Assembly (NCBI GenBank): GCA_030323885.1
Contig: CM059199.1
Span: 78,058,002 to 78,122,001, forward strand
DNA: 64,000 nucleotides
From: Branchipolynoe longqiensis
Taxonomy: Eukaryota > Annelida > Polychaeta > Phyllodocida > Polynoidae
Direction: 5' to 3'
The position numbers and the translations under genes were made by a program. Position 1 is the first letter of the stretch. Every line of letters starts with the position of its first letter. Of the stretch, positions 23,594-37,150 are shown piece by piece. Under the pieces are notes generated by a model. It was not told the DNA's origin and ran no database searches. It was given only the letters and a program-made list of their open reading frames with translations.

Positions 23594-24178
23594 TTAAGGC
23601 TGCACAGTCGCATAAAAGAATCAAACTCGCGGAAGCAAAACATTTGTCTAGATTTGAACCTAGATATCCAACTTAGTTAACAACCAGTGGTCCACAACTG
23701 GTTCAGCTGTGGTATGTGCTGTCCTGTCTGTCGGAAAGTGCCTATAAAAGACCCCTTGCTGCTTATCGGAAGGAGTAGCATATGTGGCGGCAGCGAGTTT
23801 CCTCCAAAGAAATATGGTAGAATGTTTGATGTCCAATAGCCGATGATAAAAATCAATATGCTCTAGAGGCGTTGCTAACAAAACAAACATTCCAACTTAG
23901 GTACTAGAGCGCTTAGTATGCATTTATTTACATAGAATAGAATCCTATTATTCTAAGTGCATTTAATAGAATCTATTACTGTTGAAGTCTTTGCGGTCAG
24001 AGTTTTGACAAGCACGCCAAAATTAACTTTGCATGTTTACACTTCAACTATATCTGAAGTTAGTCATTTTTTATTAAAGTTACTTCAAACAAATGTAAGG
24101 TAGATCGCAAAGATCAACCCACCATATGTATCTCAGAAAATTACAGGAACGCACAACCAGCGGACTGTGCAGCTTTAA
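23594..24178. mobile_element. TTAA MITE family, copy 2, with SINE inserted
   Basis: TIR TTAAGGCTGCACAGTCGC on the left and the complement of TTAAAGCTGCACAGTCCGC on the right. A SINE (23681-23895) is inserted near the left end; without it the element is about 370 bp, close to copy 3. Confidence 0.72.
23681..23895 (+). mobile_element. SINE family 2, headless copy
   Basis: Starts CAACCAGTGGTCCACAACTG and follows the family to AACAAAACAAACATTCC. Inserted in TTAA MITE copy 2. Confidence 0.78.
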
Positions 24179-24419
24179 GCTCATTTGAAAGCCCACAAGG
24201 GCGCATTAAGCGCCTTCTAGGTCACGTGGTTCGGTGTGAAGGGGAATCCCTTGCAATTAGCCAATCAGCGTGCGTGTTACTACTCCTTTGGCACATAGTT
24301 GTATGTCCTCAAATATTGTGCATAAAAATGATTAATTCGAGTAATGTCGTCTTGAATGTTCCATTTGACATTTTAATTGTTTATGTTATTTATTAATTAA
24401 CACATAACTCCGTGATCAA

Positions 24420-24625
24420 GTATCCGTATGACTACTTGCCGAAGTTACGCTATGTTCATACATCAGCCTGTTTGGATTGATATCCTCACCACAAATCACT
24501 ACAACAAATACATAGTACTATTTAGTATCCGTATGATACTTGCCGAAGTTACGCTATGTTCATATATCAGCATGTTTGGATTGATATCCTCACCACAAAT
24601 CACTACAACAAATACATAGTACTTT
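24420..24625. repeat. About 100-bp direct tandem duplication
   Basis: Two units with CTTGCCGAAGTTACGCTATG and GGATTGATATCCTCACCACA, about six differences. Confidence 0.88.
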
Positions 24626-24631
24626 TCCTAT

Positions 24632-25195
24632 ATTCACATATCTCTGTAGTCACATATCTCAATAGTCACATATCCCTGTAGTCACATATCCCTGTAGTCA
24701 CATATCCCTGTAGTTACATATCCCTGTAGTCACATATCCCTGTAGTCACATATTCCTGTAGTCACATATCTCAATAGTTACATATCTCTATAGTCACATA
24801 CCCCTGTAGTCACATATCCCTGTAGTCACATATCCCTGTAGTCACATATCCCTGTAGTCACATATCCCTGTAGTCACATATCCCTGTAGCTACATATCCC
24901 TGTAGTCACATATCCCTGTAGTCACATATTCCTGTAGTCACATATCTCAATAGTTACATATCTCTATAGTCACATACCCCTGTAGTCACATATCCCTGTA
25001 GTCACATATCCCTGTAGTCACATATCCCTGTAGTCACATATCCCTGTAGTCACATATCCCTGTAGTTACATATCCCTGTAGTCACATATCCCTGTAGTCA
25101 CATACCCCTGTAGTCACATATCCCTGTAGTCAGATATCCCTATATTCACATATCCATGTAGTCACATATACCTGTAGTCACATATCCCTGTAGGG
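24632..25195. repeat. 16-bp minisatellite
   Basis: Units CACATATCCCTGTAGT with TCTCAATAGT and ACCCCTGTAGT variants; an inner segment is itself repeated as a block (24670-24930 and 24900-25110). Confidence 0.92.
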
Positions 25196-25199
25196 TGTC

Positions 25200-25830
25200 A
25201 CTACATCACGTACACACCACTACCACACACACCACTACCACACACACCACTACCAGACACACCACTACCACACACACCACTACCACACACGCCACTACCA
25301 CACACACCACTACCACACACACCACTACCACACACACCACTACCACACACACCACTACCACACACACCACTACCACACACACCACTACCACACACACCAC
25401 TACCACACACCACTACCACACACACCACTACCACACACACCACTACCACACACACCACTACCACACACACCACTACCACACACCACTACTGCAAATATCA
25501 CTACATCACGTACACACCACTACCACACACACCACTACCACACAAACCACTACCACACACACCACTACTACACACCACTACCACACACACCACTACCACA
25601 CACACCACTACCACACACACCACTACCACACACACCGCTACCACACACACCACCACCACACACACCACTACCACAGACACCACTACCACACACACCACTA
25701 CTACACACCACTACCACACACACCACTACCACACACACGACTACCACACACACTGCTACCACACACACCACTACCACACACATCACTACCACCTACACCA
25801 CTACCACACACACCACTACTGCATATATCA
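25200..25830. repeat. 15-bp minisatellite
   Basis: Units CACCACTACCACACA, with a second start at 25501 repeating the first 300 bp. Confidence 0.92.
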
Positions 25831-26375
25831 CTACATCACATACACTACATCACATATGCTACAGTACATACACTACGTCATAAGTTACATCACATACACT
25901 ATATCACATACACTATGTTATACTTATATACAGTACACCACATGCACTACATCACACACTATGCCACACACATTACATCATATACAGTACAGCACATGCA
26001 CTGAACACATGGACAGTTGGTACACACATTACATCACATACACTACATAACACACACTATGTCACATACATGACGTCACCTATAGTGCACAGATAGACTG
26101 GCATGTACATAACAGCACATGCACTATATCAGATAGACAGCATATGTATCACATAACACACATTACATCAAATGCACTACATCACATACTATATGATATA
26201 TATTACATAATATATGCTACATACCATACACTACATCAGATACACTATGCCATGGACATTATATCAGATACACTACATCACACACTACATGATGTATATA
26301 TTAAAACGCATACACTACCTCATGTACATTACATCACCCACACTGTCACATATATCACATCTAGACTACACTACA
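25831..26375. repeat. Degenerate CACTACATCACATA array
   Basis: Imperfect units of 12-16 bp, more decayed than the neighbouring arrays. Confidence 0.8.
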
Positions 26376-26519
26376 CACTACATTTTTTAGTTTTTTTGTG
26401 ATGAATTTATTTACCCTGCTCATAACGGATAAGTGTGTTAATAATTGTTTTCACCGCTGGGCAGCACTAGTCCAATTTGATTCAAATCTGTTTACTATAC
26501 TTTGTGTTAATCCATTTAA

Positions 26520-27380
26520 ACATCATCTGTATTTCTAGGTTACATTATTTTTTAGTAGTTTCTTAAACACTGCTATGTTTTCTGCATTTTGTGTTGCAGA
26601 TCGCAGTCTATTCCAAATATTGCCATTCATGTTAGCTACACTGCGATCATATGCACTGCATTTTGATTTTACCATTGCCAGTAATGGACCATCGCTACTT
26701 CTTGTACACCTTGTTTGTAACCTCCTGTTTTTTTTGGTTTGAGATTTGTTGTACGCATACAATATTAGCTGATCCTGTTGTCTGTTTTGGAGGAATTTTA
26801 CTCATGCTATCTTATGCAGCTCTTGCATTGGTGTAAACTCTTCCCTAGGCATATTTTTAGTGCTCTATTTTGGAGCCTCTACAGTTTATGTAGTCACACC
26901 TTACTACCTCCTATGAAGATTATATCCCCATAGTCAAAATATAGTGCCACCATAGATTTGAAGACCTTGTTGGCCATGCTTTCTCCCATGTAATACCTAA
27001 TCTTGGATAGTAACCAAATTGTGGCGTTTATTTTCGGGATAATGCCCTCTATGCATTCATTATAATTTAGGTGTTTATCTAGGGTTAGTCCCAAGTACTT
27101 GTAGGTGTTAACTTGCTTTAGCGACTTCCCCCCCTAGTTCACATGTGTAATCTTTGTCAAGTTGTTTTGTTTGTGGTAAAGAAAACCGTCTTTGACTTTT
27201 TTACATTGATTGTTATTTTGTTGGCATTGCACCATGTATCAAGTTTTAGTAATTTATGATTTAGTGTTTTAATCACTTCTTGCTGTGACCTGGCTCATAC
27301 GTAGATGACCATGTCATCTGCATAAAGGTGAAGATTGGTTGTTTCCAGCCACTTCTCCAACTCATTTACATTTACATCAC
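26520..27380 (-). pseudogene. LINE reverse transcriptase C-terminal fragment
   Basis: Minus strand from 27380: NLHLYADDMVIYV, then KKSKTVFFTT, YLGLTLDKHLNYNECIEGII, SKIRYYMGESMANKVFKSMV and finally NMNGNIWNRL near 26600. It carries a stop after the catalytic box and frame changes. It is related to, but distinct from, the LINE at 0.8-4.26 kb. Tandem arrays border it on both sides. Confidence 0.8.
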
Positions 27381-27384
27381 AAAC

Positions 27385-28080
27385 ATCAATACTACCTCAT
27401 ATGCCTAACATCACATATACTACATTACATACACCACAATAAATACTACATCACGTAAACTACCTCACATACCCTACATCACATGCTACATCACAGCAAT
27501 CACATATCCTACATTAAATACTACATCACATAAACTACCTCACATACCCTACATCACATGCTACATCACAGCCATCACATATACTACAGTAAATACTACA
27601 TCACATAAACTACCTCACATACCCTACATCACATGCTACATCACAGCAATCACATATACTACATTAAATACTACATCACATAAACTACCTCACATACCCT
27701 ACATCACATGCTACATCACAGCCATCACATATACTACATTAAATACTACATCACATACACTACCTCACATACCCTACATCACATGCTACATCACAGCAAT
27801 CACATATACTACATTAAATACTACATCACATAAAATACCTCACATACCCTACATCACATGCTACATCACAGCAATCACATATACTACATTAAATACTACA
27901 TCACATAAACTACCTAACATACCCTACATCACATGCTACATCACAGCCATCACATATACTACATTAAATACTACATCACATAAACTACCTCACATACCCT
28001 ACATCACATGCTACATCACAGCAATCACATATACTACATTAAATACTACATCACATACACTATATCACATCCTACATCAC
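27385..28080. repeat. 75-bp minisatellite, about 9 units
   Basis: Each unit has CACATACCCTACATCACATG and CACATATACTACATTAAATA; the spacing of the first is exactly 75 bp at 27466, 27541 and 27616. Confidence 0.92.
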
Positions 28081-28333
28081 ATACACAATGTCATTTCCTA
28101 TTACATCACATCCTACATCACATACACTACTTTTCATATTATATCACACACTACTTTACAGACACTACATCTCGTACACTACATCACATACCATATCATA
28201 TATCACATGCACTACATCACCAAATCATATATAATTAAATCACTTTGCTATGCCACACATCCCTACATCACACATCCCTACGTCATACAGTTCTACATCA
28301 TACACCGCTACATCACACAGGTCTACATCACAC
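28081..28333. repeat. Degenerate CTACATCACA array
   Basis: Decayed units; the right part is of the ACATCCCTACATCAC type that continues beyond the solo LTR. Confidence 0.78.
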
Positions 28334-28900
28334 CGTAAAATATTCCGATAAAACGCATTGGTGGGGAATGTGAACGTGTCTATAAAGGATTACAAATGGT
28401 CTATAAAGGCAAATGATGTATAGGGCCAGGTACATGAAATTATTTATGTAGTTGCTGGTGACTCTTTACTTGTGGTTCATAGCCATTGTGTATTAAATAG
28501 ATAGTGTGAGAGGGGCACTATTGTTAGCGTTGAAGGGGCTCAAGCGCTATACTCACTACCCCCTCCCCACCAACTCTTAGTCAAGGATCAACACACACAC
28601 AGCAAGGCAGGTGCAGGCCAAGAGCCACAAGGCATGGTGGTGGTGGGTAGATCACAGTAGCCATGGTGACACAAGAATGCTTACTGTTCATTTGTGGACA
28701 TAGACATGCTTGTTGTTCATTGGAGAGCATGGTCAGGTGATATGCCATATCAGATCCATGTACCACGATATAATAATAAACCTGAGGGTGCAAGCTCTCA
28801 CTTTTTCTTTCACTCTTTATACTCTTCCTTTCTCTCCTTGCCTGTACTGATTTCATATAGCCTGCTTACACAACTACAGCTGCCAGACGAGGACTTTACA
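28334..28900 (+). repeat. Solo LTR inside the 15-bp array
   Basis: About 75% similar along its length to 37881-38423. Ends CGTAAAATATT (first base of TG mutated) and GACTTTACA. Contains ATAATAATAAACCTGAGG, a likely poly(A) signal region. Array units of the same type lie on both sides. Confidence 0.6.
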
Positions 28901-28904
28901 ACAT

Positions 28905-29475
28905 GTCCCTACATCACACATCCCTACACCACACATCTCTACACCACACATCCCTACACCACACATCTCTACATCATACATCCCTACATCACACTTCTCT
29001 ACACCACAAATCCCTACATCACACATCCCTACATCACACATCTCTACATAGCACACGCCTACGTCACACATCCCTACACCACGCATCTCTACACCACACA
29101 TCTCTGCACAACACATCCCTACATCATACATCCCTACATCACACTTCTCTACACCACAAATCCCTACATCACACATCCCTACATCATACAGGTCTACATA
29201 ACACACCCCTGCATCACACATCCCTACACCACATATCTCTACACCACACATCTCTACACCACACACCCCTACACCATACATACCTACACCACACCTCTCT
29301 ACACCACACAGCTCTACACCACACATCCCTACACAACACACCCCTGCATCACACATCCCTACACCACACATCTCTACACCACACATCTCTACACCACACA
29401 TCCCGACATCATACATCCCTATATCATACATCCCTACATCACACATCTCTACACCACACATCTCTACATCACACA
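28905..29475. repeat. 15-bp minisatellite
   Basis: Units CACATCCCTACACCA and CACATCTCTACACCA, with a larger block repeated (28960-29050 and 29110-29190). Confidence 0.92.
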
Positions 29476-29699
29476 GCACTAGGCCACGTTCATTAGTTCA
29501 TAGGACAGCTTTTTGCGGACAGCGGTTATCACAGAGATACATATCGGATTTCCACTTGCGCGCCTGAACAGTCTTTTTACAGACAGTCGCTGTTACAGCG
29601 GTATAAATAATAAGATTCTACTTGTTCACGGGGACAGGTTTAACTGTACACGGGGACTGCATTTTACAAGCAGTCGCTGCTAAACATATGACTTCTACC

Positions 29700-31905
29700 C
29701 GTGTACTAGGGTAGTTATGTACATAGAGTGGTTGTTATACAGTTATACATCAGTTATACTGCTACACCACTAGGGTAGTTATTCACATAGAGTGGTTGTT
29801 ATACAGTTATACATCAGTTCTACAATACACCACTAGGGTAGTTATTTACAGAGAGTGGTTGTTATACAGTTAGACACCACTCCTACTACTACACCACTAG
29901 GACAGCTGTTTACATACAGTGGTTGTTGTAGAGTTAGACATCACTTCTACTACAACACCACTAGGACAGCTGTTTACATACAGTGGTTGTTGTAGGGTTA
30001 GACATCACTTCTACTACAACACCACTAGGACAGCTGTTTACATACAGTGGTTGTTGTAGAGTTAGACCTCACTTCTACTACAACACCACCAGGACAGCTG
30101 TTTACATACAGTGGTTGTTGTAGAGTTGGACATCACTTCTACTACTACACCACTAGGACAGCTGTTTACATACAGTGGTTGTTGTAGAGTTAGACATCAC
30201 TTCTACTACAACACCACTAGGACAGCGTTACATACAGTGGTTGTTGTAGGGTTGGACATCACTTCTACTACAACACACTAGGACAGCTGTTTACATACAG
30301 TGGTTGTTGTAGAGGTGGACATCACTTCTACTACAACCAGTGACAGCTGTTTACATACAGTGGTGTTGTAGAGTTAGAATCACTTCTACTACTACACCAG
30401 TAGCACGCTGTTTACATACAGTAGTGTGTAGAGTTAGACATCACTTCTACTACACCACCACTAGGACAGCTGTTACATACAGTGGTTGTTGTAGAGTTAG
30501 ACATCACTTCTACTACAACACCACTAGGACAGCTGTTTACATACAGTGGTTGTTGTAGAGTTAGACATCACTTCTACTACAACACCACTAGGACAGCTGT
30601 TTACATACAGTGGTTGTTGTAGAGTTGGACATCACTTCTACTACAACACCACTAGGACAGCTGTTTACATACAGTGGTTGTTGTAGAGTTAGACATCACT
30701 TCTACTACAACACAACTAGGACAGCTGTTTACATACAGTGGTTGTTATATAGTTAGACATCACTTCTACTACACCACCACTAGGACAGCTGTTTACATAC
30801 AGTGGTTGTTGTAGAGTTAGACATCACTTCTACTACAACACCACTAGGACAGCTGTTTACATACAGTGATTGTTGTAGAGTTGGACATCACTTCTACTAC
30901 AACACCACCAGGACATCTGTTTACATACAGTGGTTGTTGTAGAGTTAGACCTCACTTCTACTACAACACCACCAGGACAGCTGTTTACATACAGTGGTTG
31001 TTGTAGAGTTGGACATCACTTCTACTACTACACCACTAGGACAGTTGTTTACATAGAGTGATTGTTGTAGAGTTAGACATCACTTCTACTACAACACCAC
31101 TAGGACAGCTGTTTACATACAGTGGTTGTTGTAGAGTTGGACATCACTTCTACTACAACACCACCAGGACAGCTGTTTACATACAGTGGTTGTTATATAG
31201 TTAGACATCACTTCTACTACACCACCACTAGGACAGCTGTTTACATACAGTGATTGTTGTAGAGTTAGACATCACTTCTACTACAACACCACTAGGACAG
31301 CTGTTTACATACAGTGGCTGTTGTAGAGGTAGACATCACTTCTACTACTACACCAGTAGCACAGCTGTTTACATACAGTAGCTGTTGTAGAGTTAGAGAT
31401 CACTTCTACTACTACACCAGTAGCACAGCTGTTTACATACAGTAGCTGTTGTAGAGTTAGACATCACTTCTACTACACCACCACTAGGACAGCTGTTTAC
31501 ATACAGTGGCTGTTGTAGAGTTAGACATCACTTCTACTACAACACCACTAGGACAGCTGTTTACATACAGTGGTTGTTGTAGAGTTGGACATCACTTCTA
31601 CTACAACACCACTAGGACAGCTGTTTACATACAGTGATTGTTGTAGAGTTGGACATCACTTCTACTACAACACCACTAGGACAGCTGTTTACATAGAGTG
31701 GTTGTTATGTAGTTAGACATCACTTCTACAACACAACTAGGACAGCTGTTTACATACAGTGGTTGTTATATAGTTAGACATCACTTCTACTACACCACCA
31801 CTAGGACAGCTGTTTACATACAGTGGTTGTTGTAGAGTTAGACATCACTTCTACTACAACACCACTAGGACATCTGTTTACATACAGTGGTTGTTAAAGA
31901 CGTAT
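29700..31905. repeat. 64-bp minisatellite, about 34 units
   Basis: The unit contains CACTAGGACAGCTGTTTACA, TACAGTGGTTGTTGTAGAGT and CATCACTTCTACTACAACAC. The left edge (29700-29900) is the oldest looking. Confidence 0.95.
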
Positions 31906-31945
31906 ATATCAGATTCCCTTCCACATTCTTAGATGGAAGTAAATA

Positions 31946-32694
31946 CTGGGCCCGTATGCATGGAGCGGTGTTAGTGAGCCAAACCGCATTTAGAGTGGGA
32001 TTTCTGGTTTAGCGCCGAAAAGTTGGTATGCATGGAGCAGTGTTAGGCCTAACACCGCACGTTTAAACTCGGAAATTCTACCTCTGCTCATAGCAGGTTT
32101 ACAGCGGTGTTAGTGTTAGGTTAGTGTCAGGACGAGCCCAAATCTATTCAATGCGATCATATTTGTCAGAATTACATACTCTAAACGTGATATTTTATCA
32201 AATTAACCCTAAAAGCGAACCGATATTAATGCCGCCGCCGCATTGGCAGCGTTATTCATATTGTCGAATCGACGAATGTAAAGTAAACAAATCGCCGCCG
32301 CTGCCACCGCCACACCGACGTCGATATCCATACCGTCGAACGTCAACTAAACATCGCCGCCGCCGCGTCGGCGGCAATATATTAGACCCAAATCTATTCA
32401 ATACGATCATATTTGACAGATTTAGATACGCAATAAGTGAAATTTTATCAATTTAACCCTAAATTCGAACTGATATTAACGCCCCCGCACCATTGGCGGC
32501 GTTATTCAGATTGTCGAATCGACGGATTTCCCAAATCTATAAATACATTCACGTTTAGCTAACATTCACCGTTTAGGCGCTCATGCATACGGCTTGACAT
32601 AGTTCTCGACGACACCGATAAACGGTGATAGCTACCCAGTGTTAGTTGCTTGACACGACACGCCTCTAACACTGCTCCATGCATACGGGCCCAG
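31946..32694. mobile_element. TIR element with internal duplication
   Basis: 29-bp TIRs (31946-31974 and 32666-32694) starting CTGGGCCCGTATGCATGGAG, one mismatch. Inside, about 140 bp (32137-32278) recurs at 32388-32525, separated by a GCC-rich segment. An open frame at 32124-32456 looks accidental. No clear target duplication. Confidence 0.68.
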
Positions 32695-32784
32695 GTCTTC
32701 TACGTAGTTGCCTCCAAATAAAAGTAACTGTTCAACCTAGTTTTCACAATGCCAGAACTGACTCATAAAAAATACCAAATGTGT

Positions 32785-33098
32785 TGGTCAAATTGGTAAA
32801 GTGGAGGCTTCCCGTGTAGAAGGTTGAGCGTTCAATTCCTGATCGAGTCAAACCAATGACTTACACAATTGATTCTTGTCGTTACCTAGTCTGACGCTTA
32901 GCATTACTATGATATGGCAAGGACTGGTTAGCTCAATATCAGGGTAATATGACTGAGTGGGAAATCCGCACATGGTGCCAGGGGCCTGGTCTCCTATTGG
33001 GGAAGCACTATAAAGTCGTCATGAGTCACAAATCGGTATCCATTTTGATATGACCATAAATGTTGCCAGGATGTAAAACTCCAACAAACAAGCAGCAT
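32785..33098 (+). mobile_element. SINE family 1, near-complete copy with tRNA-like head
   Basis: Head GTGTTGGTCAAATTGGTAAA with the B-box-like GGTTGAGCGTTCAATTCC, then the middle and body as in the copy at 5655. Confidence 0.75.
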
Positions 33099-33295
33099 CT
33101 GCATCAATCTCAAACCTCCACTTTCAGAACACCACCCCTGGGTTCAGGCGTTTCTCACTAGATGGCGCCCGAGCGTGAGAAGGGAGGCATCCTGCCGCTA
33201 TTGGTTTCCGCTAGGTGACGCCACTATACAGGCATTACCAGGGGCCGCCTGCAGGTATTCTCGAAGCAGGGCATGTGTAACTTGTACATGGTGTT

Positions 33296-33475
33296 TGTTT
33301 ATTGTTGTTTTACGTCCTAGCAACATCTAAGGTCCTATCAGGATAGGTACCGACTTGTGACAGTGCGCAATTATGGCAACTTTTATAGTGCTGCCCCACT
33401 GAGAGATCAGGCTGCCAGCACAATGACCTGATATCCCACTCAGTCCCATTATCCTGACACTGAGCCAACGAATCA
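33296..33475 (-). mobile_element. SINE family 1, body, inverted
   Basis: Complement of the family body, starting with GTTTTACGTCCTAGCAACAT on the plus strand. Confidence 0.78.
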
Positions 33476-33544
33476 TTCAATGCTGGTACTGAAATACAGT
33501 GGCTTGCTGTCAACCCAATTTAAGTAACATTGTTAACAAACACT

Positions 33545-34562
33545 TGGAATGACATGCAGCTGTCTGCTGTCAACATACTTCACACAGCGTTATCTGTACA
33601 CGTATTTGTCGTGACGTAATGTTGCCTGCTGTGAACATACTTCACACAGCGTTATCTGTACACGTATTTGTCATGACGTAATGTTGCCTGCTGTCAACAT
33701 ACTTCACACAGCGTTATCTGTACACGTATTTGTCATGACGTAATGTTGCCTGCTGTAAACATACTTCACACAGCGTTATCTGTACACGTATTTGTCGTGA
33801 CGTAATGTTGCCTGCTGTGAACATACTTCACACGGCGTTATCTGTACACGTATTTGTCATGACGTAATGTTACCTGCTGTCAACATACTTCACATGGCGT
33901 TATCTGTACACATATTTGTCGTGACGTAATGTTGCCTGCTGTCAGCATACTTCACACGGCGATATCTGTACACGTATTTGTTGTGATGTAATGTTGCCTG
34001 GTGTCAATGCACGCCATACAACACTGTAAATAAACAATCTTTTATCGACGTGAAGCTGCCTCCTGTCAACCTACTTAATGTAGCATTTTTAGTCAACAAT
34101 TGTAGCAACCTGAAACTTTCTCTGTCAACGCACTTCATGTGTCATCGCTAATAACTATATTTGTAACAATTGAAGCTATGTGCCATATACATAATGTGTG
34201 TATCATCGTTAATAACTATATTTGTAATAATTGAAGCTCTGTGCTGTCAACACGCTGAGTGTATCATCGTTAATAACTGTATGTGTCACAAAATGAAACT
34301 GTTTGCTGTCAGCATACTGTGTGTATCGTCGTTAATAACTATATTTGTAACAATTGAAGCTCTGTGCTGTCAACATACTGTGTACATATTTGTTAATAAC
34401 TGTATTTATAACAATTGAAGCTCTGTGCTGTCAACACACTGAGTGTATCATCGTTAATAACTGCATGTGTTACAACATGAAACTTTCTGCTGTCAGCATA
34501 CTGTGTGTATAATCGTTAATAATTATATTTGTAACAATTGAAGCTCTGTGCTGTATACATAA
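33545..34562. repeat. 62-bp minisatellite of two subfamilies
   Basis: Left units (to about 34010) have CACAGCGTTATCTGTACACG; right units have ATCGTTAATAACTATATTTG. Both have GCTGTCAACATACT and the same 62-bp period, so they are diverged branches of one array. It resumes briefly at 35106-35150. Confidence 0.88.
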
Positions 34563-35105
34563 TGTGTGTATGGTATGGTATGCAGGTATTGTAGGTATAG
34601 CAATACCTCAGGGAGTTTGACGCCCCTGCTTTGCAAAGTTGTAAACCACTGCCTTGTGGTACAGGTCCTTGACAGAACCGAAGGCTAAGGGAGCAAACCC
34701 TAAACAGAAAACCATGCCACTGTGGCAGCATTAAGGGCGGTTGATGTATGGAACTCCCAACATCTCCCGACCAGCCACTGCAGGGACAAATAGTTTTGCG
34801 CCTGTCTTGACATGTTCTTGCCGGTGTGAAACCTCTATTTGCTCCCCGAGAGAGTGCCGCTGGTAACTTGCAAAAGCCAGCAGCACTGCAACACTTTTGC
34901 AGGCAGCTTTCATGAAATTGGCTACAGAAAGAGAGGGTGCCCTCGTCTTCGGTTCAGGGATACCATCAAGAAAAACCTGAAGCTGAGAGACATTAAGACC
35001 GACTCATGGACGCAACTCTCACAGCAGAGAGCTAAATGGAGAGCGGCAGTCAAGTAATGAAAGCAGTCTTTGTCGCATCGCGACCGACCGCATGATGATG
35101 ATGAT
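34563..35105 (+). mobile_element. LINE 3' fragment with ATG-repeat tail inside the 62-bp array
   Basis: Ends with the coding tail RKRGCPRLRFRDTIKKNLKL and SQQRAKWRAAVK, a stop, then a short 3' region and an ATGATGATG tail. It interrupts the 62-bp array, whose sequence resumes at 35106; TGTAT at both junctions may be the target duplication. The last 130 bp recur inverted at 43252-43393. Confidence 0.7.
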
Positions 35106-35279
35106 GTATCATCGTTAATAACTATATTTGTAACAAGATGAAGCTGTCATTGCATACAGGAACCATGGTGTCGACACGTGTGATTGCTTCTGCGTACTTT
35201 GGGTAGAGTGAACGGCACTTCTTACACCTGTGTACATCTAGTCAGCCAGCAAACAGCTCACAGAGGGCGCTCGTTGACA

Positions 35280-36150
35280 GCACGTGGTCTACAAACTGCT
35301 GTTGTCATGTCGTCTACAAACTGCGTCTGTCAGGTGGTCTATAAGCTGCTGCTGTCATGTGGTCTACAAACAGCTGCTGTCACATGGTCTACAAACAGCT
35401 GCTGTCACATGGTCTACAAACTTCTGCAATCACGTGGCCTACAAACTGCTGCTGTCACATGGTCTACAAACTGCTGCTGTCACATGGTCTACAAACTGCT
35501 GCTGTCACATGGTCTACAAACTGCTGCTGACATGTGGTCTACAAACTTCTGCTGTCACGTGGTCTACAAACTGTTGCTGTCACGTGGTCTACAAACTGCT
35601 GCTGTCACGTGGTCTACAAACTGCTGCTGTCACATGGTCTACAAACTGCTACTGTCAGGTGGTCTACAAACTGCTGCTGTCACATGGTCTACAAACTGCT
35701 GCTGTCATGTGGTCTACAAACTGCTGCTGTCACGTGGTCTACAAACTGCTGCTGTCACATGGTCTACAAACTGCTGCTGTCACGTGGTCTACAAACTGCT
35801 GCTGTCACGTGGTCTACTAACTGCTGCTGTCACATGGTCTACAAACTGCTGCTGTCACGTGGTGTACAAACTGCTGCTGTCACATGGTCTACAAACTGCT
35901 GCTGTCACATGGTCTACAAACTTCTGCAATCACGTGGTCTACAAACTGCTGCTGTCACATGGTCTACAAACTGCTGCTGTCAGGTGGTCTACAAACTGCT
36001 GCTGTCACATGGTCTACAAACTGCTGCTGTCACATGGTCTACAAACTGCTGCTGTCACATGGTCTACAAGCAGCTGCTGTCACGTGGTCTACAAACAGCT
36101 GCTGTCACATGGTATACAAACTGCTGCAATCATGTGGTCTACAAACTGGT
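35280..36150. repeat. 25-bp minisatellite, about 35 units
   Basis: Units CTGCTGCTGTCACATGGTCT plus ACAAA. Because 25 is not a multiple of 3, all three frames of the plus strand are open and encode the same 25-residue cycle. Confidence 0.95.
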
Positions 36151-36159
36151 GCAGGTAGG

Positions 36160-36650
36160 AAAGTATCTGTGAGCATGTTGGGCTGTTTTGTGTGCAGGTA
36201 GCTGCACGTTGACCACCCGGTGCCAGGATGCACGCAGTAAGGTCAAGGTCGAAGGAGCGCTGACTGCTGACACCTACCGGGTGAGAGTGGAACTACACAT
36301 CTGTAGTTGAGGCTCTGACTGCGTCAGATATCTGTAGTAGCATCAAGTGACCATCAGCAGGAGGCTGTGTACATGTTGTGTCCATGTACAATGGCACTTG
36401 ACCTTCCCAGAACAATGACCTCATTACTGGAGCCACAACACGACCTTCAGAAACAGTGTTGTCCTCACATCAGCAAAGGTGACAGCTTCTGGACAACCAG
36501 AAGTCTACGTCACCACAGCTGACCCGCTTCCTGTCGCGAACTGCAATATTCCAAGATGGCGTCCAAGGTGGTGCCTAAGATGGCTGCCTGCTGGTGACCA
36601 GACTCTCCTGTCGTACACTCCTCGCGCTGGGCTGTGACTGCAAGCCTCGC
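36160..36650. other. Unassigned sequence between arrays
   Basis: No element or exon recognised. Probably intron of the host gene. Confidence 0.4.
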
Positions 36651-36859
36651 CGCTACAGGCGAGCGACCCACGTGCAGTCACACGGCACCGTCACCGCGCC
36701 CCCTAACGGGGCGGCAGCTGGCTGGGCCTCCTCGCGGAGCCTCGCCGGGTCTGCCCCGGACCCAGCTGGCGTCCCCTCAGCTGACTCTAGCACCGGCGTC
36801 AGGTGCGACTCTGGCAGCACAACGCACGATGCAGATGCCACATCTGGTCCACACTGTGT

Positions 36860-37150
36860 CATTGTCGGTGACATTGTCGGTGACATTGTTGGTGACGTTG
36901 TCAGTGACATTGTCTGTGACGTTGTCGGTGACGTTGTCGGTGACGTTGTCGGTGACATTGTCGGTGACGTTGACAGTGACATTGTTGGGGACCTTGGTGA
37001 TGACGTTGGCGGTGACATTGTCGGTGACGTCGGTGGTGACTTGGGCGGTGATATTGTCAGTGACCTTAGCTGCGATCTTGGCAGTGACCATGGCGATGAC
37101 CTTTGGGGTGACCTTGTCGATGATCTTGTCGATGACCTTGGCGGTGACAC
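36860..37150. repeat. 12-15-bp minisatellite near host exon 6
   Basis: Units GGTGACATTGTC and GTGACGTTGTCG, more diverged to the right. The minus strand reads as Ser/Pro/Thr repeats in the frame of exon 6, the plus strand as VGDI repeats. Confidence 0.88.

Noticed and set aside
32124..32456. 110-codon frame with Pro/Arg-rich middle
   Set aside because: It spans the internal duplication of the TIR element and its GCC-rich part; no domain seen.
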